The notes beneath the pieces were generated by a model. It did no database searches, was not told the origin of the DNA, and saw only the letters and a list, made by a program, of their open reading frames with translations. Source: Alcaligenaceae bacterium (GTDB lineage Bacteria > Pseudomonadota > Gammaproteobacteria > Burkholderiales > Burkholderiaceae_B). From it: a stretch of 54,397 nucleotides of DNA. Shown one piece after another: positions 9,668-19,630 of the stretch (positions are counted from its first letter, which is position 1; each line of letters begins with the position of its first letter). The position numbers and the translations under genes are program-made. The stretch lies in assembly GCA_029265795.1 (NCBI GenBank), contig JAJUGV010000010.1, positions 1 through 54,397 on the forward strand, read 5' to 3'.

Positions 9668-10957
9668 TTACAACCTCGTTTTGAGTGTTTCTGCGATCGC
9701 GTCGAACGGTAGACTTTCCTGCTGAGGACGCGAATCGCCTTCCTGCCGGCGGAGCCATTTCATGGCTGCCTGCCCGGAGGCTAGTTCATCCGGGCCGATG
9801 ATCAGTGCAACAGCCGCCCCGCTCGCATCGGCGCGTTTGAATTGGGACTTAAACCCGGTCGAGCCGGCGTGTACAAGCACGCGATACCCTGCATCGCGCA
9901 GCGTCTCGGCAAGCAGAGCTGCTCGTCGTTGCGCCGCATCGCCCTGATGGACGACATAGACGTCGCATTCTGAAGTGTCCGTGACGGCATCGGACTGCTG
10001 CCAGAGGTCAAGAAGGCGCTCCATGCCAATCGCAAAACCGACGGCCGGCGCAGGCTTGCCCCCCAGCAACTCGAGAAGGCCATCATAGCGCCCGCCCCCA
10101 CAGACGGTCCCCTGAGCCCCGAGCCGATCGGTGACCCATTCGAATACGGTGAGGTTGTAATAATCCAGCCCACGCACCAGTCGGGGATTCAGTGTGTATT
10201 CGATACCCGCATCCTGCAGGCGTGCGCAGACACCTTCGAAGTGCTCGCGGGACTCGGCGCCGAGAAAGTCGAACAGTCTTGGAGCGTTGTTGGCCATGTC
10301 CTGCATAGCGGGGTTTTTGGTGTCCAGCACGCGTAGCGGGTTGGTGTACATTCGCCGCCGGGCTTCGTCGTCCAGCACGTCGATGTGCTTTTCCAGGTAC
10401 TCGACCAGTGCTTCACGGTGCGCCGCGCGTTCATCGGCCTGCCCAAGCGAGTTGAGCTCAAGACGAATATCTTGGAGACCCAGCCGCTTCCACAAGCGAG
10501 CAAGCATCACAATGAGTTCAGCATCGACATCCGGCCCCGCAAAACCCAGTGCTTCAACGTCGATCTGGTGGAATTGGCGATAGCGCCCACGCTGGGGGCG
10601 CTCATGGCGGAACACAGGGCCCATGCAGTACACCCGCTGCGGCCGGTCGTAAAGCAGATTGTGCTCGATGGTGGCTCGCACCATACCCGCAGTGAACTCG
10701 GGCCGCATTGTTAAGTGATCATCATTCAGCGCATCGCGAAATGAATACATTTCTTTTTCGACGATGTCAGTCACTTCACCGATGCCGCGGGCGAAAAGTC
10801 GCGTGTGCTCCAGCACAGGCGTACGCATGTTGCGGTAACCATATGAGGCAAGCCAATCACGCACAATGGCTTCGAGGGTCTCCCAAGCCGCGCTCTCGTG
10901 AGGCAGGATATCCTTCATGCCCGTGAGGGCACGCACTTTTTCAAACTGCTGGGTCAT
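9668..10957 (-). CDS. hisS: Histidyl-tRNA synthetase HisS
   Basis: HisS charges tRNA-His. The 429-residue protein has the class II core: [14 protein letters not shown] near the start, [11 protein letters not shown], motif 2 with [16 protein letters not shown], histidine motifs [15 protein letters not shown] and CGGGRYDGL, and motif 3 [12 protein letters not shown]-terminal anticodon-binding domain follows ([10 protein letters not shown] to the end), which separates it from HisZ. The start at 10957 overlaps the ispG stop as ATGA, and the stop abuts yfgM. It is in the middle of the long overlapping operon. Confidence 0.97.
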   Translation of the reverse strand: MTQQFEKVRALTGMKDILPHESAAWETLEAIVRDWLASYGYRNMRTPVLEHTRLFARGIGEVTDIVEKEMYSFRDALNDDHLTMRPEFTAGMVRATIEHNLLYDRPQRVYCMGPVFRHERPQRGRYRQFHQIDVEALGFAGPDVDAELIVMLARLWKRLGLQDIRLELNSLGQADERAAHREALVEYLEKHIDVLDDEARRRMYTNPLRVLDTKNPAMQDMANNAPRLFDFLGAESREHFEGVCARLQDAGIEYTLNPRLVRGLDYYNLTVFEWVTDRLGAQGTVCGGGRYDGLLELLGGKPAPAVGFAIGMERLLDLWQQSDAVTDTSECDVYVVHQGDAAQRRAALLAETLRDAGYRVLVHAGSTGFKSQFKRADASGAAVALIIGPDELASGQAAMKWLRRQEGDSRPQQESLPFDAIAETLKTRL

Positions 10958-12246
10958 GTATCTGCTTGATTATGGACGGCGCCACGACCATAGCGGCGCT
11001 CGACGTATTGCTCGACAATCTGCTGGAATTCCTGCGCAATGTTATCGCCCTTCAGGGTGACTGTACGCTCGCCGTCGACGAATACGGGTGCTGCCGGCAC
11101 TTCACCGGTACCCGGCAGGCTGATGCCGATATCTGCATGACGGCTTTCACCCGGGCCGTTAACCACACACCCCATTACGGCCACGTTCATGGTTTCGACA
11201 CCAGGGAAGCGCGTTTTCCATATCGGCATCTGGCGTCGTAGATATCCCTGAATGCTATCGGCCAGCTCTTGAAAGAAGGTGCTGCTGGTGCGACCGCAAC
11301 CGGGGCACGCAACCACCATCGGCGTAAAGGCTCGCAGCCCCATGCTCTGCAGGATCTCCTGGGCAACGATAACTTCACGGGTCCGATCGCCGCCCGGTTC
11401 AGGAGTAAGCGATATGCGTATGGTGTCACCGATGCCTTCCTGCAGCAGCACCGCCAGCGCGGCGGTGGAGGCGACGATACCTTTGCTACCCATGCCGGCT
11501 TCCGTCAGCCCCAAGTGCAACGGGTAATCGCAGCGCTTGGCCAAGTCGCGGTATACGGTAATGAGATCCTGAACGTGGCTGACTTTGCAGGACAGCACAA
11601 TGGCATTTGGGTCCAGCCCGAGCTCTTCCGCTCGGCGCGCGTTATCGATGGCGGACATGACCAGTGCCTCGCGCATCACCGCTGCCGCCTCCCAGGGCTG
11701 AGGGCGGCGGCTGTTCTCGTCCATCATGCGCGCCATCAGTTCGTGATCTAAGCTGCCCCAGTTCACGCCGATGCGCACCGGCTTCTGGTGCCTGCAGGCT
11801 ACCTCAATCATCTGAGCGAAATTGTCTTCGCGCTTTTTACCGCCACCTACATTTCCCGGGTTGATGCGGTACTTGGAAAGCGACTGAGCGCAATCGGGAT
11901 ACTGGGTCAGTAAACGGTGGCCGTTGAAATGAAAATCACCCACCAAAGGTGTATCGACACCCATACGGTCCAGCTGCTCGCGTATCGCCGGCACTGCCTG
12001 AGCGGCCTCGGGCGTATTGACGGTAATACGCACAATCTCGGAACCCGCCGTGGCGAGTTCTTTTACCTGTATGGCTGTGGCGATGGCATCGGCCGTGTCG
12101 GTATTCGTCATGGACTGAACGACAACCGGCGAATCGCCTCCGATGTGCACGACGCGGTCGCCCCAGCGGATGGTACTGCGGCGGGTCAGCCGCTTCGGCG
12201 CCGCTCCCACAGGGGATGGCGTGCACTCTGAAACCTGATCACTCAT
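10954..12246 (-). CDS. ispG: 4-hydroxy-3-methylbut-2-enyl diphosphate synthase IspG (GcpE)
   Basis: IspG is a [4Fe-4S] enzyme of the MEP isoprenoid pathway that converts MEcPP to HMBPP. The protein has the TIM-barrel start ([27 protein letters not shown]), the glycine-rich [10 protein letters not shown], and the cluster cysteines in ACPGCGRTS and in [10 protein letters not shown]. The betaproteobacterial form is longer than the E. coli enzyme (372), as here (430). The ATG at 12246 overlaps the rodZ stop as ATGAGTGA; a TTG three codons upstream (12255) is a less likely start. The stop overlaps hisS. Confidence 0.96.
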   Translation of the reverse strand: MSDQVSECTPSPVGAAPKRLTRRSTIRWGDRVVHIGGDSPVVVQSMTNTDTADAIATAIQVKELATAGSEIVRITVNTPEAAQAVPAIREQLDRMGVDTPLVGDFHFNGHRLLTQYPDCAQSLSKYRINPGNVGGGKKREDNFAQMIEVACRHQKPVRIGVNWGSLDHELMARMMDENSRRPQPWEAAAVMREALVMSAIDNARRAEELGLDPNAIVLSCKVSHVQDLITVYRDLAKRCDYPLHLGLTEAGMGSKGIVASTAALAVLLQEGIGDTIRISLTPEPGGDRTREVIVAQEILQSMGLRAFTPMVVACPGCGRTSSTFFQELADSIQGYLRRQMPIWKTRFPGVETMNVAVMGCVVNGPGESRHADIGISLPGTGEVPAAPVFVDGERTVTLKGDNIAQEFQQIVEQYVERRYGRGAVHNQADT

Positions 12247-12769
12247 TATTCGCAATGGCCTTGAGCCAGTCGAAGATCAGCCACGATTCCGGCACCCAGC
12301 CGCGATCGACCGCGTAAAACGCCGCAATGACCAGAATAGCCAAAATAATAAAAAACCATCCCCAAGGACGGTGTGAGGATTCTGTCGTACTGGGAAGCTC
12401 TGCGTCGCCGGCGACCGAGGAACCGGCGACGCCGGGCGCGGTCATGACGCTGGGCGGTGCAGTCGGCCCAACCTGATTATCGAGCAGAATCAGAACGGCA
12501 TCGACATCGGCTTCGAGGTAGCGGGCGTAGTTGCGAACAAACCCGCGCAGGGGTACGCCGCCAGGCAGGCTGTCCCAATCTTCAGATTCTAGAGCCTGGA
12601 TCTGCCGTACAGAATATTTAATGCGTTGCGAAGCTTCGCTGAGTGAAATGCGGCGCGACTCACGCAGCACACGCAGTGTTACCCCCGCTCCCGCCGCTTC
12701 GGTAAGCGCCGCCGTCGCGGGGACATCTAGATCGTGTTCTTCTTTTTCTTTCAGCAGGGAATCGGTCAT
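12239..12769 (-). CDS. Short RodZ-like protein (N-terminal HTH plus one membrane segment)
   Basis: RodZ links the MreB cytoskeleton to the membrane in rod-shaped cells. This 176-residue protein has the RodZ/HTH_25 domain at about residues 30-95 ([48 protein letters not shown] pattern), a Pro/Ala/Ser linker, and one membrane helix at about 137-154. Only some 20 residues follow, so the large periplasmic domain of E. coli RodZ (337 residues) is missing. It overlaps rlmN (ATGA) and ispG (8 bases), the usual yfgA position, which argues for RodZ function rather than an unrelated regulator. I see no frameshift remnant of a longer tail. Confidence 0.82.
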   Translation of the reverse strand: MTDSLLKEKEEHDLDVPATAALTEAAGAGVTLRVLRESRRISLSEASQRIKYSVRQIQALESEDWDSLPGGVPLRGFVRNYARYLEADVDAVLILLDNQVGPTAPPSVMTAPGVAGSSVAGDAELPSTTESSHRPWGWFFIILAILVIAAFYAVDRGWVPESWLIFDWLKAIANNE

Positions 12770-13920
12770 CCTTGCTCCTGATTGATGTCAATGGCCGCCC
12801 GGTTCGGTAGACGCTGTTCGATGCGGGTCCTGTCCTTGACATCCCCTGCCAACTGCCCGCAAGCCGCAGCGATGTCGTCGCCACGTGTCTTGCGCACCGT
12901 TGTGACCACACCCGCGTCCATCAGGATCTGCGCGAACAGGCGCACGCGGTGTTGCGGCGAGCGTTTCAAACCCGATTGGGGAAAGGGGTTGAAAGGAATG
13001 AGGTTGAACTTGCAACGAACCTGTCGCGCAATGTCTATGAGCTGCCTGGCATGCTCGTCGGCATCGTTGATGCCATCAAGCATGATGTATTCGAAAGTGA
13101 TGAAATCCCGCGGGGCATGTTCGAGATAGCGGTTACACGCATCGAGCAGCTCACGCAGCGGGTGTTTACGATTGAGCGGCACCAGGCGATCACGCAATTC
13201 ATCGTTTGGAGCATGCAGTGATACCGCCAGGGCCACAGGGCAGTCGCGGGCGAGGCGATCCATAATGGGCACCACACCCGAGGTAGAGACGGTGACACGC
13301 CGGCGTGAAAGGCCGTATGCGTTGTCGTCGAGCATCAGCCGTAAGGCTGCCAGCACGTGGTCGTAATTGAGCAAGGGTTCCCCCATACCCATCATCACCA
13401 CATTGCTGACCACGCGTTCCGGTGCTGCGGGTTCGCCTCCGGGCAAGCGCGCTGATTTGATATCGCGCTGTAGCTCACGGCGGGCATGCCAGAGCTGACC
13501 TATGATTTCAGCCGTTGTGAGGTTGCGATTAAAGCCTTGGTAGCCCGTAGAACAGAAGGGGCACGCAACGGTACACCCCGCCTGACTTGATATGCAGAGT
13601 GTTCCGCGGTCATCTTCGGGAATGAAGACGGCCTCGACCGCGTTGCCCATGCCGACATCAAAAAGCCACTTACGTGTACCGTCGGCAGAAAGGTGTTCAG
13701 AAAGTACGGGCGGCTGGGCAACCAGACAGTGCGTATTAAGCTGATGACGGAAGTCGCGGGCGAGATCCGTCATGTCATCGAATTCGCTGACACCGCGCTG
13801 ATGTATCCAGCGCTGCAGCTGCTTGGCACGGAACGGCTTGCCACCCCACTGCGCCACAAGCTCGGTGAGTGCGGCAGTATCCATTCCCAGCAAATTGGGG
13901 CGCGAAATGACGGTGGGCAT
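12766..13920 (-). CDS. rlmN: Dual-specificity RNA methyltransferase RlmN
   Basis: RlmN is a radical-SAM enzyme that methylates C2 of A2503 in 23S rRNA and A37 in some tRNAs. With the start at 13920 it has 384 residues. The radical SAM cysteines are in CTVACPFC (Cys116, 120, 123). The ISSQAGC and [14 protein letters not shown] motifs are typical, as is the C-terminal [16 protein letters not shown] with the acceptor cysteine. A TTG at 13929 would add three residues; I prefer the ATG although neither has a clear ribosome site. It follows ndk by about 39 bases and overlaps the RodZ-like gene as ATGA. Confidence 0.96.
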   Translation of the reverse strand: MPTVISRPNLLGMDTAALTELVAQWGGKPFRAKQLQRWIHQRGVSEFDDMTDLARDFRHQLNTHCLVAQPPVLSEHLSADGTRKWLFDVGMGNAVEAVFIPEDDRGTLCISSQAGCTVACPFCSTGYQGFNRNLTTAEIIGQLWHARRELQRDIKSARLPGGEPAAPERVVSNVVMMGMGEPLLNYDHVLAALRLMLDDNAYGLSRRRVTVSTSGVVPIMDRLARDCPVALAVSLHAPNDELRDRLVPLNRKHPLRELLDACNRYLEHAPRDFITFEYIMLDGINDADEHARQLIDIARQVRCKFNLIPFNPFPQSGLKRSPQHRVRLFAQILMDAGVVTTVRKTRGDDIAAACGQLAGDVKDRTRIEQRLPNRAAIDINQEQG

Positions 13921-13959
13921 AGTGCTCAATGTGGCAGGCCGTTCTGGGCCTTGCCGGTA

Positions 13960-14385
13960 TTAACGGCTGTGAATGTTGCTTTCCGGGAAGAAGAAAGCGA
14001 TTTCTACAGCAGCGGTTTCAGGAGCATCGGAGCCATGCACGGCATTGGCGTCGATGCTTTCGGCGAAGTCAGCACGGATGGTGCCGGTCTCTGCCTGCTT
14101 CGGGTCGGTGGCGCCCATGAGTTCACGGTTCTTAGCAATGGCATTTTCGCCTTCCAGCACCTGAACGAAGACCGGGCCGGAGATCATGAATTCCACCAGG
14201 TCCTTGAAGAAAGGACGCTCTTTGTGCACGGCATAGAAACGCTCGGCGTCGGTGCGCGAAAGTTGCATCAAACGAGCCGCCACAACCTTGAGGCCGGCCT
14301 GCTCAAAGCGCGCGACGATCTGGCCGATAACATTCTTGGCGACTGCATCGGGTTTGATGATGGAAAGGGTGCGTTCAATAGCCAT
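13960..14385 (-). CDS. ndk: Nucleoside diphosphate kinase Ndk
   Basis: Ndk transfers the gamma phosphate of ATP to other nucleoside diphosphates through a phosphohistidine. The 141-residue protein starts [18 protein letters not shown] and carries [20 protein letters not shown], where the His is the catalytic residue. Length is standard. It is the first gene of the minus-strand block that runs to hisC, and it faces valS across a 237-base gap in which I could not fix a confident promoter. Confidence 0.98.
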   Translation of the reverse strand: MAIERTLSIIKPDAVAKNVIGQIVARFEQAGLKVVAARLMQLSRTDAERFYAVHKERPFFKDLVEFMISGPVFVQVLEGENAIAKNRELMGATDPKQAETGTIRADFAESIDANAVHGSDAPETAAVEIAFFFPESNIHSR

Positions 14386-14622
14386 TTAAGTTCCGTAACT
14401 GTTGATCTGACAAGTTGCAAAAGCTGCAGGAAATTCGTGTAGGCTGCGGTTTCCTGAATGAAAACAACCACTTCTAAGCCGCTCACGATAGCCGAGCATT
14501 TTAACACGCCCCTGCTTAGCCACTCCATCATAAAATAGAGCGATACTGAAGCACTTAATGCCAAAATGCATGAAAAAGGCGTCAGTTCCTGCTATCGCAG
14601 TTACGCCACCCATCATTAAACC

Positions 14623-17502
14623 ATGACCACCCAATCAGAACAGACATCTTCCGACCTTCTCGCCAAGAGTTTCGAGCCCCAGGACATCGAGTCCCGCTGG
14701 TATGCGCACTGGGAAAAAAGCGGCCTGTTTCGAGCCGGCCGCCACGTCGAGCCGGCCGCCGGCACTGAAAGTGCTCCCTTCGTCATTCAATTTCCCCCGC
14801 CCAATGTCACCGGCACTCTGCACATGGGCCATGCTTTCAACCAGACCATCATGGATGGGCTGGCCCGCTACCACCGCATGCGTGGCGACGACACCGCCCT
14901 GATTCCCGGCACCGACCATGCTGGGATTGCCACCCAGATCGTGGTGGAACGCCAGCTGGATGAACAGAACATTTCCCGTCATGACCTAGGTCGCGAAAAA
15001 TTCGTGGAGAAGGTTTGGGAATGGAAAGAGAAATCAGGTAGCGCCATCACAAAACAGTTTCGCCGCCTCGGCGCATCCTGCGACTGGAGCATGGAATATT
15101 TCACCATGGACGAGCGCCTCTCGCGCGGCGTGGTGGAAGTCTTCGTACGCCTATATGAACAGGGCCTGATTTATCGCGGTAAACGGCTTGTGAACTGGGA
15201 TCCCGTTCTGGGCACAGCCGTCTCCGACCTGGAAGTCGTCAGCGAGGAAGAAGACGGGCATTTGTGGGAAATCCGCTACCCGCTCACTGAGCCCACCGAC
15301 GGGCTGGACGCCCTCGTCGTAGCCACCACACGCCCCGAAACCATGTTGGGCGACGTGGCGGTTATGGTTCACCCCGAAGACGAACGCTATGCGCATCTTA
15401 TCGGCAAGACGGTGATGCTGCCGCTGGTGAATCGTGAAATCCCCATCATCGGCGACGATTACGTCGACCGGGAATTCGGTACCGGTGTTGTTAAAGTTAC
15501 GCCGGCTCACGACTTCAATGACTATGCTGTCGGCGAACGTCACGGTCTCGAGAAAATCAACATTCTCACGCTCGATGCCCATATTAACGAGAACGCACCC
15601 CCGGCCTACCAGGGCCTGGACCGCTTCGAGGCGCGCAAAAAGGTAGTAGCAGACCTTGATGCTCTGGGTCTGTTGCAAAGCGTTAAACCGCACAAGCTCA
15701 TGGTGCCGCGCGGCGATCGCACCAACACCATTATCGAACCGATGCTCACCGACCAATGGTTTGTAGCGATGAGCAAGCCGGCCCCCGAAGGTACCTTGCA
15801 TCCGGGTAAAAGCATCACCGAAGTCGCCCTGGAAGTCGTCGCAGACGGTCGGGTGCGCTTCCATCCTGAAAACTGGACCACCACCTACAATCAGTGGCTC
15901 AACAATATTCAGGATTGGTGTATTTCTCGGCAGCTTTGGTGGGGACACCAGATTCCGGCCTGGTACGCCGAAGACGGCCAGATCTTTGTCGCGCGCAACG
16001 AAGAAGAAGCCTACGAAAAGGCCGCAGCCGCCGGCGTCAACGGCCCCTTGCGCCGCGACGAAGATGTACTGGATACCTGGTTTTCCTCCGGCCTGGTACC
16101 CTTCACCGATCTGGGATGGCCGGACAAAACCTCCGAACTCGAGCGCTATCTTCCCTCCAGCGTACTGGTCACCGGCTTCGATATCATTTTCTTCTGGGTC
16201 GCACGCATGGTCATGATGAGCATGCACATGACCGGCAAGGTGCCGTTCCGTGATGTCTACGTACACGGCCTGGTCTGCGACATGGAAGGCAAGAAGATGA
16301 GTAAGTCGCGGGGCAACACCATCGACCCGGTTGACCTCATCGACGGTATCGACCTAGACACCCTGCTTGAAAAACGTACTACGGGCCTGATGAACCCGCG
16401 ACAAGCAGAAAGTATCCGCAAGCGCACGCGCAAGGACTATCCGAACGGCATTCCGCCCTACGGTACCGATGCTCTGCGCTTCACCATGGCTGCCTACGCC
16501 ACGTTGGGTCGCAACATCAACTTCGACCTCAAGCGCTGCGAAGGCTATCGCAACTTCTGCAACAAACTCTGGAACGCCACCCGCTACGTGCTGATGAACA
16601 CCGAAGGGCACGCGTTGCACGATACCAGCATCGTCGTGGACGGCGCCACGGTCACCGCGGAAACATCCTTCGCCGACCGTTGGGTCATCAGCCAATTACA
16701 GCGTCTGGAAGCCGATGTCGAACGGGGCTATGCCGACTTCCGATTCGACAATATCGCCAACGCTATCTACCACTTCGTGTGGGACGAGTACTGCGATTGG
16801 TACGTGGAATTGGCCAAGGTTCAACTACAACACGGCACCCCCGCGCAACAGCTGGGTACCCGTCGCACGCTTATCCGGGTTCTGGAGGCCGTGCTACGGC
16901 TGGCTCACCCAATCATTCCTTTTATCACTGAAGAACTGTGGCAGAAGGTATCGGTAGTTGCCGGTAAACGAGAGGCAGGCCAAGACACCAGCATCAGCGT
17001 ACAGCCCTATCCGCGTAGCAACCCGGAAGCGATAGACCCCCAGGCCGAAGCTCAGGTTGACGAGCTCAAAGCCCAAGTGGAGGCGGTACGGGCATTGCGT
17101 GGTGAGATGAATCTGTCACCCGGCCAACGGGTACCGCTAATTGCCCGTGGCGACACCCACGTGCTGGCTCGCAACAGTGAGTACCTCAAAGCACTGGCGC
17201 GCCTATCTGATATCGAGATCGTCGATCAGCTGCCGCAGTTAGGGGCGCCTGTACAGATCGTCGGCACAACCGAACTCATGCTGCATATCGAAATCGATGT
17301 GGCAGCGGAGCGTGCGCGACTGAACAAAGAGGTTCAGCGACTGGAAGGCGAGATCGCCAAGGCGCAGGGCAAGCTCTCGAACGAGAACTTCCTGCAGCGT
17401 GCGCCGGAAAAAGTTGTGGAACAGGAAAAAGCTCGGGTCGCACAATTTGGCGAGACGCTTGCCAAAGTGCGTGAACAGCTCGAGAAGCTGCCGCAAGAGT
17501 GA
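14623..17502 (+). CDS. valS: Valyl-tRNA synthetase ValS
   Basis: ValS charges tRNA-Val and edits threonyl misproducts. The 959-residue class I enzyme has the HIGH-type signature in [13 protein letters not shown], the editing domain ([19 protein letters not shown]), the KMSKS signature in [14 protein letters not shown], the anticodon-binding domain, and a C-terminal coiled coil ([23 protein letters not shown]). Length matches the E. coli enzyme (951). It is transcribed away from ndk and ends at a strong hairpin shared with trmD. Confidence 0.98.
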   Translation: MTTQSEQTSSDLLAKSFEPQDIESRWYAHWEKSGLFRAGRHVEPAAGTESAPFVIQFPPPNVTGTLHMGHAFNQTIMDGLARYHRMRGDDTALIPGTDHAGIATQIVVERQLDEQNISRHDLGREKFVEKVWEWKEKSGSAITKQFRRLGASCDWSMEYFTMDERLSRGVVEVFVRLYEQGLIYRGKRLVNWDPVLGTAVSDLEVVSEEEDGHLWEIRYPLTEPTDGLDALVVATTRPETMLGDVAVMVHPEDERYAHLIGKTVMLPLVNREIPIIGDDYVDREFGTGVVKVTPAHDFNDYAVGERHGLEKINILTLDAHINENAPPAYQGLDRFEARKKVVADLDALGLLQSVKPHKLMVPRGDRTNTIIEPMLTDQWFVAMSKPAPEGTLHPGKSITEVALEVVADGRVRFHPENWTTTYNQWLNNIQDWCISRQLWWGHQIPAWYAEDGQIFVARNEEEAYEKAAAAGVNGPLRRDEDVLDTWFSSGLVPFTDLGWPDKTSELERYLPSSVLVTGFDIIFFWVARMVMMSMHMTGKVPFRDVYVHGLVCDMEGKKMSKSRGNTIDPVDLIDGIDLDTLLEKRTTGLMNPRQAESIRKRTRKDYPNGIPPYGTDALRFTMAAYATLGRNINFDLKRCEGYRNFCNKLWNATRYVLMNTEGHALHDTSIVVDGATVTAETSFADRWVISQLQRLEADVERGYADFRFDNIANAIYHFVWDEYCDWYVELAKVQLQHGTPAQQLGTRRTLIRVLEAVLRLAHPIIPFITEELWQKVSVVAGKREAGQDTSISVQPYPRSNPEAIDPQAEAQVDELKAQVEAVRALRGEMNLSPGQRVPLIARGDTHVLARNSEYLKALARLSDIEIVDQLPQLGAPVQIVGTTELMLHIEIDVAAERARLNKEVQRLEGEIAKAQGKLSNENFLQRAPEKVVEQEKARVAQFGETLAKVREQLEKLPQE

Positions 17503-17507
17503 AGCCA

Positions 17508-17547
17508 TGCCTTGACCCCTGCTGTGCTTACTGCAGGGGTCAAGGCA
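17508..17547. terminator. Perfect 15-bp hairpin between convergent valS and trmD
   Basis: TGCCTTGACCCCTGC (17508-17522) is the exact reverse complement of 17533-17547, with a 10-base loop. It fills the 54-base gap between the 3' ends of valS and trmD, so it likely ends transcription from both sides. No U-run follows on either strand, so efficiency as an intrinsic terminator is uncertain; it may instead protect 3' ends. Confidence 0.7.
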
Positions 17548-17556
17548 CTGCGAAGA

Positions 17557-18321
17557 TCATAATTCCAACGAACGCAGGAAAGCTTCGTCTTTCTTACTGA
17601 GACGGCCTTCCCGGCGCGCCTTCTCTAATAAATCGGGGCGGCGCGCCGCGGTCAAAGCCAGCGACTGCTCGCGTCGCCACACGGCAATGTTGGCGTGGTG
17701 CCCGGAGCGCAGAATTTCCGGCACACCGAGCCCATGATAAAGTTCCGGCCGAGTGTAATGGGGGCTATCCAGCAAGCCGCTGGTGGCCTCATTGAAGGAA
17801 TCCTGCTTGGCTGAGTCCCGATCGTTGAGCGCACCCGGTAACAGGCGCACCGCCGCATCAATGCAGGCCATGGCGGGCAATTCGCCGCCCGACAAGACGA
17901 AGTCTCCCAATGAAACCTCGTGGGTCACACGGCGGTCAATGAAACGCTGATCTACGCCTTCGTAGCGACCACAGATGAACACTGCCCCCGGCCCGCTTGC
18001 CAGCTCCTCAGCCATCGTCTGATCGAAACGCCGTCCCGCAGGACTCATAAGAATCACTGGGATTGACGAGCTGCCCCCCCGGGTTCCGCGATGCGCCAGC
18101 GCATCGTCCAGCGCCGCCTCTAGTGGTTCAGCGAGCATAACCATGCCCGGACCGCCCCCATAGGGACGATCATCTACCGTGCGGTGGATATCATGGGTGT
18201 AATCACGAGGGTTCCAGACGTGCAGCGACCACAGACCCAAGCGATGGGCCCGACCAGTAACCCCAAGATCCCCGACAACGGAAAACATTTCGGGGAACAA
18301 GGAAACGACGTCAATACGCAT
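17557..18321 (-). CDS. trmD: tRNA (guanine-N1)-methyltransferase TrmD
   Basis: TrmD makes m1G37 in tRNAs with a G at position 36 and prevents +1 frameshifting. The 254-residue SPOUT enzyme opens [13 protein letters not shown], with [25 protein letters not shown] and the knot segment [15 protein letters not shown], all standard. It follows rimM by 18 bases and is last in rpsP-rimM-trmD. The rplS gene that often follows trmD is not here; the operon ends at the hairpin shared with valS. Confidence 0.97.
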   Translation of the reverse strand: MRIDVVSLFPEMFSVVGDLGVTGRAHRLGLWSLHVWNPRDYTHDIHRTVDDRPYGGGPGMVMLAEPLEAALDDALAHRGTRGGSSSIPVILMSPAGRRFDQTMAEELASGPGAVFICGRYEGVDQRFIDRRVTHEVSLGDFVLSGGELPAMACIDAAVRLLPGALNDRDSAKQDSFNEATSGLLDSPHYTRPELYHGLGVPEILRSGHHANIAVWRREQSLALTAARRPDLLEKARREGRLSKKDEAFLRSLEL

Positions 18322-18339
18322 GGACGCCCCGCGGGGGAT

Positions 18340-18963
18340 TCAAAAGTCGACCGGCCAGTTGCTATCGAGCCGCCGATTATCGAGATCGACGGTATGGACG
18401 TGGGCGGAGACAAAAGGCACCAGTGCCTCTTGTTGCCTGCCCTTGGCGTCTATATACGGCTGGCGGGCACCCTGCTCATCGAGCACCTGACGCTTTACAC
18501 GCAGAACGGCGTGCACGCCGTTGTCCATGACGTCTTCTACCGTACCAAGAAGCACGCTGCGCCCGTCCTGCTCACCATAGATGGTGCAGCCGATGAGGTC
18601 GACCCAGTAGTACTCGTCGTCGGAAGTGACTGGAAATGCAGAGCGCGGAACCCAAACAGTGCAACCGCGCAGCTTTTCCGCCGCCGTACGATCGGCGATA
18701 CCACGCAGGCTTCCCACGATCGTGCTGCCCTGCGTCCGGCTCTTGTGAACTTCGGCCGGCCAGGCCTGCGGAGGCTCGCCGGTATGCACGGGCGCAACCG
18801 GCCGACGCAGCCACCAGGTGCGTGCGCTCAGCAAGGCGGTGGAACCAGCAGTATGGGGTTGGATTTTGACCCAGCCCCTGAGACCGTAGGCGCCTGTTAT
18901 ACGGCCTAGCTCGACAAGGTCTTGCGGTGCCGCGACTGAGGCGCTTTGTTCAGCCTGTGACAT
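18340..18963 (-). CDS. rimM: 16S rRNA processing protein RimM
   Basis: RimM binds the 30S head and ribosomal protein S19 during late 16S rRNA maturation. The 207-residue protein has the N-terminal beta-barrel domain (VELGRITGAYGLRGWVKIQP) and the C-terminal PRC-barrel domain (YYWVDLIGCTIY, LVPFVSAHVHTVDLDNR). There is a somewhat long insertion around residues 55-75 (Pro/Val-rich). It lies between rpsP and trmD with short gaps. Confidence 0.95.
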   Translation of the reverse strand: MSQAEQSASVAAPQDLVELGRITGAYGLRGWVKIQPHTAGSTALLSARTWWLRRPVAPVHTGEPPQAWPAEVHKSRTQGSTIVGSLRGIADRTAAEKLRGCTVWVPRSAFPVTSDDEYYWVDLIGCTIYGEQDGRSVLLGTVEDVMDNGVHAVLRVKRQVLDEQGARQPYIDAKGRQQEALVPFVSAHVHTVDLDNRRLDSNWPVDF

Positions 18964-18986
18964 GCTTGCCCAATACGAGCAAGTGC

Positions 18987-19244
18987 TCAGGCTGCGGTCT
19001 GGGCTGCGTTGTACTCTTTGACCAGGCGTGCTACGGCGGGCGACAGCTGGGCGCCGTTCTCCACCCAGTAATTCACGCGGTCCATTGCCAAGCGCAGGTT
19101 CTCAATGCCTTCCTTGCCGACGGGGTTGTAAAAGCCCAGGCGTTCGATGAAACGGCCATCGCGACGGTTGCGGGAATCAGCAGCAACTACATTGTAAAAA
19201 GGGCGCTTCTTCGAGCCGCCACGGGCCAGACGAATTACAACCAT
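18987..19244 (-). CDS. rpsP: 30S ribosomal protein S16
   Basis: S16 is an assembly protein of the small subunit. The 85-residue protein opens [20 protein letters not shown] and has the [20 protein letters not shown] block typical of the family. An AGGA lies 6 bases before the ATG. It leads the rpsP-rimM-trmD operon and has the best promoter visible in the window just upstream. Confidence 0.98.
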   Translation of the reverse strand: MVVIRLARGGSKKRPFYNVVAADSRNRRDGRFIERLGFYNPVGKEGIENLRLAMDRVNYWVENGAQLSPAVARLVKEYNAAQTAA

Positions 19245-19278
19245 GGTAATCCTTTGAGTATGTTGTGAAAAACAGAGA

Positions 19279-19308
19279 ATTCTAGCATTTATAAGCAGGT
19301 AGCGGCAA
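19279..19308 (-). promoter_or_regulatory. Promoter of rpsP-rimM-trmD
   Basis: On the minus strand TTGCCG (19308-19303), an 18-base spacer, then TAGAAT (19284-19279) preceded by TGC, which makes an extended -10. The expected transcript would have a leader of about 28 bases with the S16 ribosome site. It fits the need for strong expression of a ribosomal operon. Confidence 0.6.
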
Positions 19309-19352
19309 TGTAACCACCCCTGCCAGCCTGATGTATCGGCAACTTACAACAA

Positions 19353-19380
19353 GTCGTCGCTATATGCCATCAGCGACGAC
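19353..19380 (-). terminator. Hairpin terminator after alaS and the tusA-like gene
   Basis: A perfect 9-bp stem, GTCGTCGCT paired with AGCGACGAC with a 10-base loop, covers the last codons and stop of the tusA-like gene and is followed on the minus strand by TTGTTG. It lies upstream of the rpsP promoter, so it would separate alaS transcription from the ribosomal operon. Confidence 0.55.
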
Positions 19381-19630
19381 GTAAAAAATGCCACATAGCC
19401 TCGCCTTGCGCCATCTGGAGGAGCAAACCATTGCCGGTTTGCTTGCAGAATGCTTGAAAATCGCGTTCGGCATGAGGATCCGTCGTAATGACCTTCAGCA
19501 CCGCACCCGATTCCATCTGCGCAAGGGCTTTTTTAGCTCGCAGTATCGGTAATGGGCATTTCAGCCCGGAAGCGTCGACCTCGGTACTAGCGACCGGCAC
19601 CTCGCCGCCGGCTGACTGTGGCGTACTCAT
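19370..19630 (-). CDS. TusA-family sulfurtransferase
   Basis: TusA-like proteins carry persulfide sulfur on a conserved cysteine for tRNA thiolation, molybdenum cofactor or sulfur oxidation. The 86-residue protein has an N-terminal extension of about 17 residues, then [18 protein letters not shown] with the CPxP motif (Cys25), and the beta-alpha-beta fold ending in [19 protein letters not shown]. The start at 19630 overlaps the alaS stop as ATGA, so it is coupled to alaS. Its exact sulfur acceptor cannot be read from sequence; I leave the symbol blank because several TusA paralogues exist. Confidence 0.9.
   Translation of the reverse strand: MSTPQSAGGEVPVASTEVDASGLKCPLPILRAKKALAQMESGAVLKVITTDPHAERDFQAFCKQTGNGLLLQMAQGEAMWHFLRRR

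Noticed and set aside
15151-16266. Minus-strand open frame of 371 codons opposite valS
   Set aside because: It lies fully inside valS, has a His- and Val-rich composition with no domain pattern, and fits codon-shadow behaviour.
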